64,000 nt of DNA, taken from NCBI RefSeq assembly GCF_947623445.1, contig NC_135242.1:19282001-19346000 (forward strand), given 5' to 3'. Shown piece after piece: positions 1-12,052 of this stretch. The notes under the pieces are model-generated. The model was not told the origin of the DNA and did no database searches. It saw only the letters and a list, made by a program, of their open reading frames with translations. The stretch is from Clavelina lepadiformis (Eukaryota; Chordata; Ascidiacea; Aplousobranchia; Clavelinidae). Both the position numbers and the translations under genes were made by a program. Each line of letters opens with the position of its first letter. Position 1 is the stretch's first letter.

Positions 1-3000
1 AGGTGAAGACATTGCATTTTTTATGATCTTGGCCATCAGCACTGAAAAAGACCTATCTTAAGAATCGTTACACCTTGGAGTGGAGCAATATTATCTTTCG
101 GCCAATAGTTTTTCATTCCGTCTTCACATGTGCTTACTTCCGTCAGTATCAAAGTTTGTTTTACCGATACAAAATGATCATACGTAACGCTGAAATTTCT
201 GACGTCTTTTCATTTTGGCAGACACGTGTAAAATGTTTCTACCTTAGGCCGATATATCACATAAGCTTGCAGAAGGCAACGGTCGTGAGTCGTTATAAAG
301 CCTTGAGGGAGCAATTTCCGAAATTAATACGATAAAACCGACGTCATGAGCATGGTATCAGACGCATACGTCAAACGGCATACTGTCATAAAAACATTCA
401 AAGTAGATCCGCAAAGTTCAAAGCAAAATTACCGCATTTCTTGATTCGCTACTCGACTGACTTTTCATGAACTTAGGCTATGGTTAAAATTAAGGTCATG
501 TTAATCTGTTCTGCGTTCTGATTTCACTAAAAGTTTATTCTAATTGTCGTCATTTCAAGTGCAATTAATCTTCTCATATTATACAGTAATCCGTTCAATA
601 CAAACATATTCTAACTACGTCAACAGTGAGAGACATTGCACACGAATTGGCAAAGTTTCCATGTTATTTTTTGAAATTCAGCGCATTAACGACTTCCACT
701 ACTGTCTGAAATTGTTGTGAATAAAAAACTAGCGTGACAATTTAATTATAATCAAAGCCATTTGATACAGTTTTCTTTACTCAAAAGTTAAAACGATTAG
801 TTGCAAGCAACATTCAACCTATACACTTAATTGCAGCCTAATCAGTCGATACCATAAACAGCAAGGATATTTTGCATTCCGGAAACTGTGGCGACAGCAT
901 GGACGTTTAGACATTTTGAACAAATCAAGAATCAGACGGAATAATTTGCCATAACCGACTCAAATTGCTTTCGAAATTTGAATTGATGAAACGTTTGCGA
1001 AAATTGAACGTTTGCGACAGACAACATTTCTGGAAAAATTCGACCGATTTTAAATAGAACAAAGGTTTTGAAATGATCTTGGATGATCGATAGATTCTTG
1101 GATTAATGACTTTTAGCTCAAGAAAAGCTTTCTCCAATAGTAATACATCACACCGCAAACCAGGAACTGCCCTTAATTGGTTACATTTTATAAATAATTT
1201 AGGTTTAATTAAATCGCTTGTACAAAGTATCAAAGAAAAAAACAAAAAGTTAACATAAATAAACCACTGGCATTGAATAAAATACACAACGACTTGCATT
1301 ACGTTCTCAACTTAAAATGATATCAGCAAATTATTATCAGCTGCAAATCATTGATTCAAGTTCTACGAAATGCACTGAGTAATGAACCGAACAAGATTAC
1401 CTAGTAACGTAGTTGATAAAGCAGTGAAAAAGTTCACCTGCGTAGAGACCGACACAAGCATGATAACTGTGCCCGTAAACGGCGAAAAGATTTAAAGTGA
1501 ATAAAAATGCGAAACGTCAATGAAGGACGTTTCCATTTCAGCGTTTCGTCATGAAGTAATTCGAAAAAAATTTATATGTTTTAAACATATCTTATGCTCG
1601 TTCTTTTATATACATCTATTACAAACTCAAGTTAATAATGAAATTGAAACTAAGCTCAGTGATGTTACTGACAAAATGGTTACTATAACTTCTTTCAGCT
1701 AACTTAATACAACTGCAGTAATGTTTGCCACAAACAGAAAAATGCCATTGTTTTCAATTCCAAGTTAAACACGGGAAGTTACATCGTAAGCATATGCTAA
1801 CTGGCAGTCAGTCATCATAATGACTGTCTAAACTCTAAAATATCTGCAACGTATTTTCGTCGTTTAGTGCCGTAACTGATGATCAAGATTTAAGAATGGT
1901 GTTTTACTGCACGCCTAAGTTGTTGTTTTCCGTCACCTAAAACCAGTTTATGGGTAACTCCCTAACCATACCGATGAAATTAGTAGGCTCAACTCCGAGG
2001 TTGAATGCCCCACGAGGAAACTTTAAACCGCAAATTACTACGAACTAATGCAGCTGCCTACTTGAAGATTGTTCCTCAGATCATACCATTTGGCTAGAGC
2101 GTTGAGTTATTGGTAAAGGTCTACAAAAATATTTGTCAAGAAGCCCTCCCTAATCTAAATTAATGCTTAGCCTTGTGTTTGGGACTGCCCTATTTCTACC
2201 GGTTGCTTTTGCGCTGTTTTTCACTAACGCGTTGAAAATTGAAGGACTCTTGACTTTTTACCTAATGTTATTATGATTGCCGACACCACCTGCTTGTAGT
2301 GTTTTTTGCGTAAACGCTGAACGCTTGTCAGAGTTTCTCGATTGTAGCGCACAATCTTTCGTTATTACTGTTACCGTTTGCGACATTTGCATGCCCTGCA
2401 ATTACACTTCTTTTAAACAACATAATTCTTAAAGTCTTCTGAGATCAAACCTAAGCACTTCAAAAATTGAAATAACGCTTTCCTTGGTGCGAAAAGAACA
2501 ACATTTAAAAAGACTGAGTACACCTTCACATTCAGTTCTAAACGTATTCCGATATTTTCTATTGATTTGATGTTTATTTTCAATTTGCTAAAACAAAATA
2601 ACAATTTTGCACATTGCTTGGTATCATAATAGTGAACCTTTGCAAGAAACAAAGCAACAATGCACCATTCTATGGAAACAGCACATTTTAAGAGGCATGC
2701 ATCAATGCGAGAAAAACTGGTAGTTGACAACAATTTCAAGTTCCAGTTAAATATGTTCCTCATGTGGGCAACCTCTAAAAAGCCCTGATTAAAAATGATA
2801 AAATTAACACTTGCTTTACACCCTCTCAAACTTAAAGGCTGGCCAATGAGGTCTCATCCATTGAGTCTTTAAGTTGAACAGAAGGCACTTACAAGAGAAA
2901 TCCTCCAAGAAAAATAAATAGGGGAAATGCAGTGAAATGTTGCATGCCGTCGAGTAAAGTCTTTAACAGAGAAAAATTAGTTAAAAAGCATGTTACGTAA

Positions 3001-3094
3001 CTAAAGGTAAGATTCATAAAGTAAACAAACGCACTGATCTGAATAACAACAGTAGTTGTGAAAAGTAGAAATTGTTCAGACAATAAAGTAACAT
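1..3094. other. No recognised gene; left flank, partly DNAJC3 3' flank
   Basis: I see no ORF with recognisable protein similarity on either strand. The upper end probably holds the 3' UTR of the minus-strand DNAJC3-like gene: an AATAAA on the minus strand lies at 2573-2578 and an ATTAAA at 3095-3100. The remaining short ORFs lack domain patterns or paired splice signals. Confidence 0.5.
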
Positions 3095-3100
3095 TTTAAT
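3095..3100 (-). promoter_or_regulatory. Candidate poly(A) signal, DNAJC3 short isoform
   Basis: ATTAAA on the minus strand, about 160 nt downstream of the stop codon of the short last exon. A canonical AATAAA lies farther on at 2573-2578. Which is used cannot be told from sequence. Confidence 0.35.
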
Positions 3101-3261
3101 AACCAATTTCCACAAACTGGTGTCAGCCAGCTGAATGCAACTACTACACACGATCAACATTTTGTAAAGTAAATTTAAAAGACCTCATTATATAATAGGT
3201 TAGATAGAACACAAATAGTAGATCTTAGGCTACCTCACAGTGCAGACAACAATTGATCTTT

Positions 3262-6200
3262 TCAAAACTCATCATGAAACGGATCGAATCCTCCAGAACC
3301 TCCTCTCCCACCTCCGAAGTGGAATGTAAAACCTCCACCTCCGCCACGAAATGGATTAAAACCCTGTCCTCCTCCTTGCTGTTCTTCAGGATCAAGAGGA
3401 TCGACTCCAGCATCAAACTTCCGCCTCATTTCTGAAATAAATTTGGTGCATTGTTGGCAAAGAAACAATAACCGCAGCGGAAAACAGAGAAACAATGAAA
3501 TAGACAAAAGTATTTAAGTACCTGGAAATTGTTCTGTGTGGTTCTTTCACAACCTTCACTCATTCTGATTTATTTAAACTACCTACGAGGCTACTGTGTA
3601 AGTAATATCTTTGTATCAATGACGATATACTAGCAATTAGGTTTATTACAAATTTACAACAAACACACAATTTGCGGGATTTGAGTAGGCAAATTCAGTA
3701 GTTGGTGTCCCATACAATACAACAAACTCTAATTTTGTAGTCTTGTAAATTTGCAGAAAGTGTTCTAATACCACCTCAAAAATAAAAGCTAATGTCTTAA
3801 TTTTATCTATGTACTAAGATTTACATGATATACAATTCAAATGGCAAGCAGCACAACATACATACAAGAAATCTTACCAGACACAATAATAAAATAACAC
3901 CAAAGTCTATGAAGTGAAGATAAAAGATGTAAAAATCCATCAATGTACCGTCAGTAATGCTCACGATACCTTATATGTGTATATAAAGGAAGCTGGCACA
4001 AACACAATTCATATACAATGAAAGAGGGTAATATTTTCACAGTTCTTCATGAGCAGGTCGATGATGCCTTGCTGATTGTTGGTAATCACGATGATAATGC
4101 TGATGGCCATCCCCCTGTGTTCGTTGCCGCGTAAACTGCCTTGGTTGTGATCCCCTCGTGTATCGTGAGTCTTGCTGTCGTGCTTGGAACTGTTGCTGTT
4201 GTTGTCCAGCATAAGCATGGTATTGCTGTCGATTTGGTGGAGGATGTGACTGTTGTTGATTTGATCCTTCATCACCATAGTCTACTTTCTCTTCTTGTTT
4301 ACGCCATTTTTGCTCGGCTCTGCGTTGATTTGGATCTTCATAGGAAAATCCTGTTTTATCTTTTCTTGGCATTTCTTGTCGCGTGTGCGACTGTTGTTGT
4401 TGATGATGCGTCTGTGCTTTCCCTTGTTGGCCGGGTTGAACCTTTATGAGATTTCCATGTGCATCTTTCACAAACACATTTCCCTCGGAATCATGATAAA
4501 CTTGTTGCTTTGGAAGAGGAGGGGGAGGTGTAGGTCTTTCCTCACCTTTTGGCTTGAGAAAATCACTCTGCTTGTGATTCCTTAATTGATCTTTTAGTCT
4601 CTGTCTTGCTTCTGATGCAGCCATAAAAAGCTTGTATCTTCCATCAGGAAAACGCTCATAGATATTCCCTATTCTGTCGGAAATCTGTTGCCGCTCATTG
4701 TAAAAGAGTCCTCTAGGAAGATCAGAGCTTGTTCCATGTGCTTGTCTTTGCTGCTGAGAATGTGCAGTTGTTGATCTATGTTCACCTTTATGATGTTGTT
4801 GCTGCTGCTGGCTTTGGAAAGAGGTTTGATGTTGATCCTGAGACCTGGACCTTGCTTCTTGGTTCATACCGTCATATTGGGACCTTTGCGTTTGCTGAAA
4901 TCGAGTGCTTGAGTCCTGCTTTTTGTTTTTATTGTGGGGACGATGTGTCCAGTGTTGGTCAGTGGCTTGTTTCTGGTTGTCCCATTGTTCCTGTCTGTCG
5001 CTCTTTTTGTCGTCCTGCTTCTTAGGAGGAGGTTGTACACGCATGTACCAATTACCATCCAAACCTCGAACATAAATGTTTCCTTTTTCATCTCGATAGC
5101 TATTCTCATTGGGTTTCTGTTCAGCGTCTGGCTTATTGCTTTGACGTTGTTGCGACTGCTGACTTTGCTTTGACGATGATTGGGTTTTTCTGGTTTGAGT
5201 GGGAGGAACCTTCTTTTTTGTTGGGTCAGGTGGGGGTCCATTGTGCACTCTCCATCGGCCATCTTTACCTTTGTGATACCACCTCCCATCTGTACCTCGT
5301 GTGTACTGTTTTGTTATTTCTTTCTCCTCAGCAGTCATTGTTCTTTTCTTCTTAAAAGAAGTCTTCTTCTTTTTAGTTGTCTTCTTCAGTACCGGTTTTT
5401 CATCATGATGACGCTGGCGTTGATCTGCAGATTGCCTTCCATCTTCATATTGTTGAGGTTCACTTTGTCTGTCTGAACGACGATAACTTTTGTCATCTTT
5501 CGTTGCCTTTCCTTGCTGATATTGTCTGGGATCTCCAGCATGCTGACGTTGCTGTTCATCGAAGTCAGTTTGATAATTTTGTCTGTTCTTGATAGGTTGA
5601 TGTTGAGAGCCAAAACTTTGATGAGGACGCTCAAAATGACGTTGTGATTGAGATGTTTGCTGTCTAGGATTAGGGTGACTTTGCCTTTGTTGGGAAAATT
5701 GCTGATGCTGTGTTGCATGCAATGGGTCTTGTCTTTGGTCACGATTACGTTGTTGCCAAGCAGACCTGAATCGATCTTCTTGACCACTTTGCCAGCGTTT
5801 AGAATGACCTTGAGATTGCTGGCGTTGCTGTTGACCAGAACGTTGTTGATCTGTAGAACTTCTTTGTTGTTGGTACTGTTGACGTGGTTGTTGAGGTTGT
5901 GTTGGTGGTGGTGGTTCCCTATTTTGAGTAGGTTGTCTTCCATAAGGCTGTGTTCGTTCTTGTTGCTGCTGAAACCTTGGATCCTGATGTTGAAATTGCC
6001 TAAAATGTTGATCTTGACTCGTAGGATCAGTTTGCTTGGTTTTTTGTTCATTAAACTGTTGTTTTGGTTGTGGTCTGCGAGCATTAGGGTTTGGTCGGTC
6101 AAATCCATCCGCCAGAGGATCCATTCTAGGAGTGGTACGGCGTCTGTGTTCACTGAATGACTTAAACAACTCTTCAAAAGGATTATCTTCCGACTTTTCC

Positions 6201-9200
6201 TTTTTTCTGCCACCGGCATTGTGCTGAAAAAAGAATTCAAACAAATTGCCTGATCTTCCTAAAGCTTGTTGCTTTTCCCATTCAGCAACATCTTCTGTGT
6301 CAAGTGGATCATATCCATCATTAAATATGCGAACTTTTGCTGAAATGTTTAAGAAAAATGCTGAAATATATTAACAGTAACATGTGGTAATATTAATAAT
6401 TTTTGCATTACACTGATAAAAAGCAATTCATAACTTAATTTTAATGGTGTGCTAATTACAAAAAATCTAAATCTACAATTACATTTACATAAATGATAAT
6501 GTACTAACTACCGGTAAATTGCTAAAAATGGCATGAACCATTTTTAGACGTAGTTAAGTCAGTAGTGCTAATAATAACCAGCTAACAAAAATAGTTAAAG
6601 TAAATACTTAAGACGAATATTACTTTACCTTGATAACCCATAAGCAGAGTCAGGGTGATTTCAATGGACATGAATAATAAAAGCAGATGCAACAGATAGC
6701 TGAAAACCATCACCACGTTTAGTTAAAAGCAAATACCACAAACTGACTGGCATCCGACAGGTTTTAAATTTCTCATAAAACACCACAAGCGATGACCTGA
6801 ACTTAGTGATTTCTGTCTATCTGCCGGTATGAATGAACTTGAATTTTCATACATAAGTTTTTATTTGTAATACTGCATTCTACCACAACTGTGTTAATTC
6901 CTAGCACTACATTAAATAAGGATAGTAAATTTAGCGGAGCACTAAATATACACCACACTGGTATAACTGCCAGTATAAGGTATGAGTCTGCTATTCTGTA
7001 TGCAACCTAAGTCAACTGTACTCAAGATACTTTAGTATTTTGAGCAAGAGTTTTTCATGAAGTATGCTTCCATCAATGACTGGCTACAGTTTATTGATTG
7101 ATTTCATGGGTTTACTGCATATCAGCATATTTGATAGCTTTCATAAGAACAAACCCACAAAGTTACGACTACATCTAACAAGAATTTCAAGTTAGTACAA
7201 GTAGGTTAATTCTATTCTAATCCAGTGGTTCTCAAACTTTCAGAAACGCAATGTGTGCAAACACTTGTGTGGCGACTAACCTGTGAATAAAAAATCTTTA
7301 TGACGCATGATACACATTCTGAAAATGTCGCTTTAACAATTTCAATGTAATGAGATTTATGAGTGAAAACTTGATAATTAACAACCATAATTATCCGAAA
7401 CATGGTTGAAATTGTTTAAATGGAAATAAAGCTCTAAGTTGATGTACTATAAACAAAAAAGTAATTAAACCGAAAAAAATCTAGGTAATAAAAATGGTAA
7501 CATTTTCACAATAGCAATTTTGCATCAACAGAAAGGCTTCAGCACTGGTTGTCACTGATATCAGCCCCAAATAATAGTGTACGATAAAATTTGTTACAAA
7601 AGCATTTTGGTAAAGTATTCCCATATTAAAGAACATTGAAACATTCCACAACACTGCCATGTCACATTGTTTGAGAACCACTGCTCTAAATTCATGAAGT
7701 GCTATTTATTACATACCTTGATCACTTAACACTTCTTTTGCAGATGCAATTTCAATGAATTTCTTTTCAGCACGCTTTTTTTCTTCTTCATCCTGGAAAT
7801 TGTCTGGATGCCATTCGCGAGCTAATTTTCTGTACGCTTTAATAATATCTTTCTTTCCAGCATTTCTATGATAAATATACATTAACATGATTTCAATACA
7901 ACATTTCAAGTAAATTAATTTCCAAACAGCAGGAACGTTTTTTATCAGTTGAGTGAAGTTAACTGCTATGATAAACAAAAAATATTGATCAATCAATTTA
8001 AACCATGAATCTCAAACTGAAATTGCTCAGAGGGCCAAACGAAGACTTTGAATTTGCACGAGGGTCAAAATACACACTAAAAAGTTGAAAAGATACGACA
8101 GTAATGAATAATGCTTTACAAATGTTTAATACAATCTTCAATTTACTCTACTTGCTACATCATATTTTTGTCTGGTTACTTTGCTGGAAGCGTTTTTTCA
8201 TCAAGGACAAACATGTGGCGCTTAAAGGGTTAATTGTTCATTCTTTCAAAATTGAAAAACACATCAAAGGTCGCACAAGAATTTATCAAGGCCTCATGTA
8301 GCATGTTTGAGATCCCTGATCTAGACTAAACCAAGCACACAAAACATTTATTAACATCAACATGGACAAACCTGGAAACGCCTAAAATTTTATAATAATC
8401 TCGTTTTTGTGATTGCTTTAAAAGCTTTTGTGCTTTCTTAAGTTTTTCTGGTAACCCAGGATAGTTTTCATCAATTTGTGCCGCCCTTTGTAAATCATCC
8501 ACAGCTAAAAACAGGAAGCATAACAGTCTAACAACAGTGCATACTTATGCCATGACAACATACTTCTTTAACTTAAACACAAACTTACATAAATAAAAGG
8601 TTAATAACAACGTGTATATAGTTTTTGTTAAATGCTATTCTAAAGCAACACTGTTATCTACTGTAACATGTTTCTACACTACCTTCTTGATAATCTTCAT
8701 TTTGTGTATGCGCTTGAGAAAGTAACAATAATACTGGAATATTGGAAGAATCTAAAGCTATCACATCGTTGGCAGCCTTAATGGCTTCAACTGGATTGTG
8801 TGCCTAAATAAAGTAAAGCTTTTTACTGGAAAACATTTACAAATTTCTTACAACTGGGCATTTATTCAACCAGATGCCAATTTGAAATGCAAATACATGC
8901 TGATCTAAAAACCTTTTTAAAGATATATTCAGCATGTACTGTTAAAAAGCTAAGAAAGTAACTTAGCAATACAAATTTGGGTAAGTTTGGGCTGATATTG
9001 TGAAGCCATCCCAAGTCCTTTCTACACTACACTCCATTGTTAGTAATAAGAGCATGTTGATTGATGTTGTTTGTTGGCTCAGGGCTACATTAATACCCTG
9101 GTACCTGCTTTTAATTTTCCAATTTGAGTATGCAAATGTGAGAGCAACACATGACCAGCTGCGGCTCTTAGATCATTGGTAGGTATAGATCGTATTGCAG

Positions 9201-11470
9201 CAAAACATGCCTCCAAGGCGGCAGGAATATTTGTCTTTGACTGCCCCAAAAAACGTTGCACATCGATAACAAGAATCATTTCAAAAAAGTTGTTGAGAGC
9301 CGCGACAGTAGTGCAAAAATATTATGCCGTACTCATTTAAATGAACTTTTTAAAGATTTTACTTACTTTTACAAAGCATTCACATATTTTTAATTTAACT
9401 TCAATATTAAGTTGATGTATTCTTGATTCTTGTGCAAGTGCTTTTCTGTATTTTGCCACTGCTTCAGTCCAGCTGAAAACATTTGTTAATGAGCAAATAT
9501 TCAAGTCAATGATGACACATTTACTTAAGTGACGACTTACTCTCCCTGAGCCATTTTGTTTTTTGCGGCTTCCAAGGTTTTGAATAACTTTTTGACGCTT
9601 TTGTAATGGGCATAGCATTCAGAATGGTCTGGATCCAATTTTAAGCATTCACGAATTTCACTGTAAGTTAAGTTACAGTTAAGGAAACTGGAAGCTAGGA
9701 CATGTTTCTAAACTTAATAACAGTCAATAATACTCTGCAAAGTTTCATGATAGACTATACAGATATGAAGTTGCTTATGAATGTCATATTTCAATCATTC
9801 AATGATAACATTTGCTTTATATAAAAAAGGAAAACAGGAAGAAATAGGTATTAATATTTATATATAATATTATCCTATATATATAAGGTATAATAATTTT
9901 CCTTTTCATATATTACTAGGCCTTACTCGAGTGACTGTTCCACATCACCAAGGTTATACCACAAAATGCTCATTCTCAAAAAAGCTCTGGTATTGTCCAA
10001 TTTTAAAATAGTTGTTGGCTTGAGGTCACTAATTGCACGACGCAAATCTCCAAGATGCTCGAATGCCAATGCGCGCATTTCCCTGTAGTCTGCATTCCAT
10101 GGGCAGGACTACATCAAGAAATAAGCTACAGTTAATATCATATTGAACTGCAATAGACTTTATCTCACACATTACACAAAACTCAAGCAACATCGGTAAA
10201 AGTAACGTTCCAACAATGAATGGGATAAGTACACCGGCACCTCAATCACTTGGTTGAGCAAATTTATCGCTCCGTGGAAGTCTTTGGCCTCAAGGAGCTT
10301 ACTCGCGTGATTTACATTCCTGCGAAGTGGACGTATCTCCTCCACTTTGGCAGTTGCTTCTAAGTGGTCTTCATGAGCAAGCTTAAAATATATATACAAA
10401 GAAAAATAAGAACACGTGTTTATATTTTATTGCCATTTTATGTAATAAGCATAGCATATAACAAAGGCTAAAATCCTTTACCACAGCTTCATAATCTGTT
10501 TGTGCCTCATTAAATTTTCCCATCTTCAAAAAAAGGTTTCCACGTTGTAACCTGGCTTGTACAAAAGACGGCTGTAGTTTCACAACCTGCAGAGTTAAAA
10601 AAAAACAGTATTTTCATACGTGTTTTTACACCAAAATAACTGCAATAGGAGTAATAGGAACTAAAGCAAACACACAACAGTCCAGAAAATACCTGGTGCA
10701 GATCGGGAAGGGCAGATCTTGCCTTCCCCATGGCAAGATAAACTGTTGCTCGCATGTAATAGGCCTGATAATTTCGATCATCCTTATCTGTAACAGTTCA
10801 CTATACAGTATATCATGGACTGGATTATTTCAACATTTTAACATAAAACAAATCATGTTTTTTTTTAAATTGCCAAAATTGTATGACTCATATGGGCTTG
10901 TAACTGTAACTTGAATCATATGTGTAAGTGGCATATTTCGCTCGCTATGTATGATATTAATTCCTTAATCATAGAATCAAATAACATCATAAATCCTCTT
11001 TAACAATATAGTACAACAACAATATACATAACATTTACTGCACATGAAAATTACGATAAGTAAAGTTTCTTTAAATACAAAAAAATGACGTTGCAAAGTA
11101 CTAAACTAGGAGGCTACAAAACGTATAGGTGTTTTACCTATGGCAGTGTGAAAGTGGGTAAGTGCATCTGCAAGCTGCCCAGCGTTCAGTAGTTGATTTC
11201 CCCTGGACAGATGTTTCTGAGATTCTGCCTTCTCTACTCCTTCAATACCTATTAAAGGTATTACCAATCATAGCAGTAAAGTTTAAACAGTAAACAATTA
11301 TATTGAATATAATTGTATTGCACAGGCTAATAACATTTAAGATGGTCGAAGATGCAGACACCAAAATTTAAAACATATTGCATACCTTCAAAATGCAAGT
11401 CAAGAAGCACAAGGATAATGGGAACTTGTGACAAAAGTTTTCTTGCATGCTTCTTGAAGCATTTTTCCAT
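3262..11470 (-). CDS. DNAJC3: DnaJ homolog subfamily C member 3 (p58IPK-type ER co-chaperone)
   Basis: ER-lumenal Hsp40: TPR repeats bind unfolded clients and the J domain stimulates BiP. Exons (minus, high to low): 11386-11470, 11138-11248, 10693-10787, 10482-10586, 10241-10381, 9927-10108, 9541-9660, 9367-9472, 8683-8803, 8372-8504, 7717-7865 and 3262-3431. All phases fit and the sum is 505 aa, against about 504 in human. Exon 1 encodes a signal peptide (MEKCFKK, then a Val/Ile/Leu core). TPR units run through exons 2-10, the J domain starts at [11 protein letters not shown], and HPD is in [15 protein letters not shown]. The last exon carries the family signature [17 protein letters not shown], a Gly/Phe tail and the C-terminus HDEF, which resembles the HDEL retrieval signal. 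Exon 11 can also join a second last exon at 4037-6339, listed separately. The intron below exon 11 holds a hAT MITE. Confidence 0.93.
3642..3647 (-). promoter_or_regulatory. Candidate poly(A) signal, DNAJC3 long isoform
   Basis: AATAAA on the minus strand, about 390 nt after the stop of the long Q-rich exon and before the short last exon; a second lies at 3569-3574. Their position would let the long exon act as a true alternative terminal exon. Confidence 0.4.
4037..6339 (-). CDS. DNAJC3: Alternative terminal exon of DNAJC3: Gln/His-rich tail ending HEEL
   Basis: This exon opens with a phase-1 acceptor (TTTCAG at about 6340-6345), the same phase as the short last exon. After the J-domain exon it reads [17 protein letters not shown], a clear copy of [17 protein letters not shown] in the short exon. 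It then stays open for about 766 codons: a short acidic/Phe part ([17 protein letters not shown]), long Gln/Arg/His-rich low complexity, a Lys-rich patch (around 5340-5400), and four related modules of the form GN-I/V-Y/F...DG-x-W/Y. It ends AHEEL. HEEL fits the KDEL-receptor pattern, which suits an ER-lumenal protein. Minus-strand AATAAA signals at 3642-3647 and 3569-3574, before the short last exon, could end this transcript. The joined isoform would be about 1216 aa. A separate gene is less likely because there is no signal peptide and the exon starts by duplicating DNAJC3 sequence. Confidence 0.75.
7223..7683. mobile_element. Non-autonomous hAT-type MITE
   Basis: The left end starts CAGTGGTTCTCAAAC and the right end finishes TTTGAGAACCACTG, an inverted terminal repeat typical of hAT (Charlie-like) elements. 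The flanking 8-mers TTCTAATC and CTCTAAAT match at 5 of 8 positions, so they are a decayed target duplication. There is no transposase inside. It lies in the DNAJC3 intron between the J-domain exon and the alternative last exons, 33 bp from the J-domain exon. Confidence 0.75.
8004..8318. mobile_element. Decayed hAT-type MITE
   Basis: The left end CATGAATCTCAAACTG and the right end GTTTGAGATCCCTG form a degenerate inverted repeat around the ATCTCAAAC core seen in hAT elements. The flanking 8-mers ATTTAAAC and ATCTAGAC match at 6 of 8 positions, both differences being transitions. No coding sequence. It lies in the DNAJC3 intron between the exons at 7717-7865 and 8372-8504. Confidence 0.6.
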
Positions 11471-12052
11471 TATGTCCAACTTGATGGTAGTTTTGTTTTA
11501 ACAGAGCACCAGTTCTTCTTGACACAAATTTTTAACTTTGTACCGTAATTAATATTGTATAACCAATTTAAAATGATTTTCTAAGAAACTCTGGTGTCAT
11601 AAAAAAATGCACAAATATAAAAACAGTGTAGACTATGTTATATGAAAGACAAACATTCAAAACTAGTCAAAGAACGCTAAAATGAAGACTCAAAGCTACT
11701 CGTATCTATCTACAACCTCAGTTCACTTGGGTAAGAAAGTGACAAAAGTGCCCCAATAAACAAACAGTGAACTATTTATATTTCACTGGTATCATGCAAA
11801 ACTTATAACTGTAAGCAGCTACTCACTACTGCACTAAAAGTATCATAAGTGGTGGAATTATACATGACGTTATAAAAAGTAGAAAAGACAATGTGTTTCA
11901 ACACCAATAATCAAAAAAATTTCAGAATAATAACAGAACTTTTTTTTATGTTGATGATAAATAACAAAAGGTGAGCAAACAGTCCTCATTCTTGCTGTAA
12001 GTGTGCTCAATTAATGATAAAAAATGAGATTAAAAGTTAAAATATTTCAAAA

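Noticed and set aside
4141-6160. Several plus-strand open frames of 60-170 codons rich in Leu/Val/Phe
   Set aside because: They are antisense shadows of the Gln/His-rich DNAJC3 exon: CAG/CAA repeats read backwards as Leu/Val codons. No splice or start context.
5386-6240. 284-codon Asn/Lys/Ile-rich minus frame overlapping the Q-rich exon
   Set aside because: Frame-shifted shadow of the CAA/CAG-rich exon; composition follows from the repeat and it has no acceptor in phase.
4037-6339. The Q-rich frame as an independent gene
   Set aside because: Its beginning duplicates the start of the DNAJC3 last exon, it opens at a phase-matched acceptor, and I see no separate signal peptide although it ends in HEEL.
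8104-8301. 65-codon plus-strand frame
   Set aside because: Lies wholly inside the decayed hAT MITE at 8004-8318.
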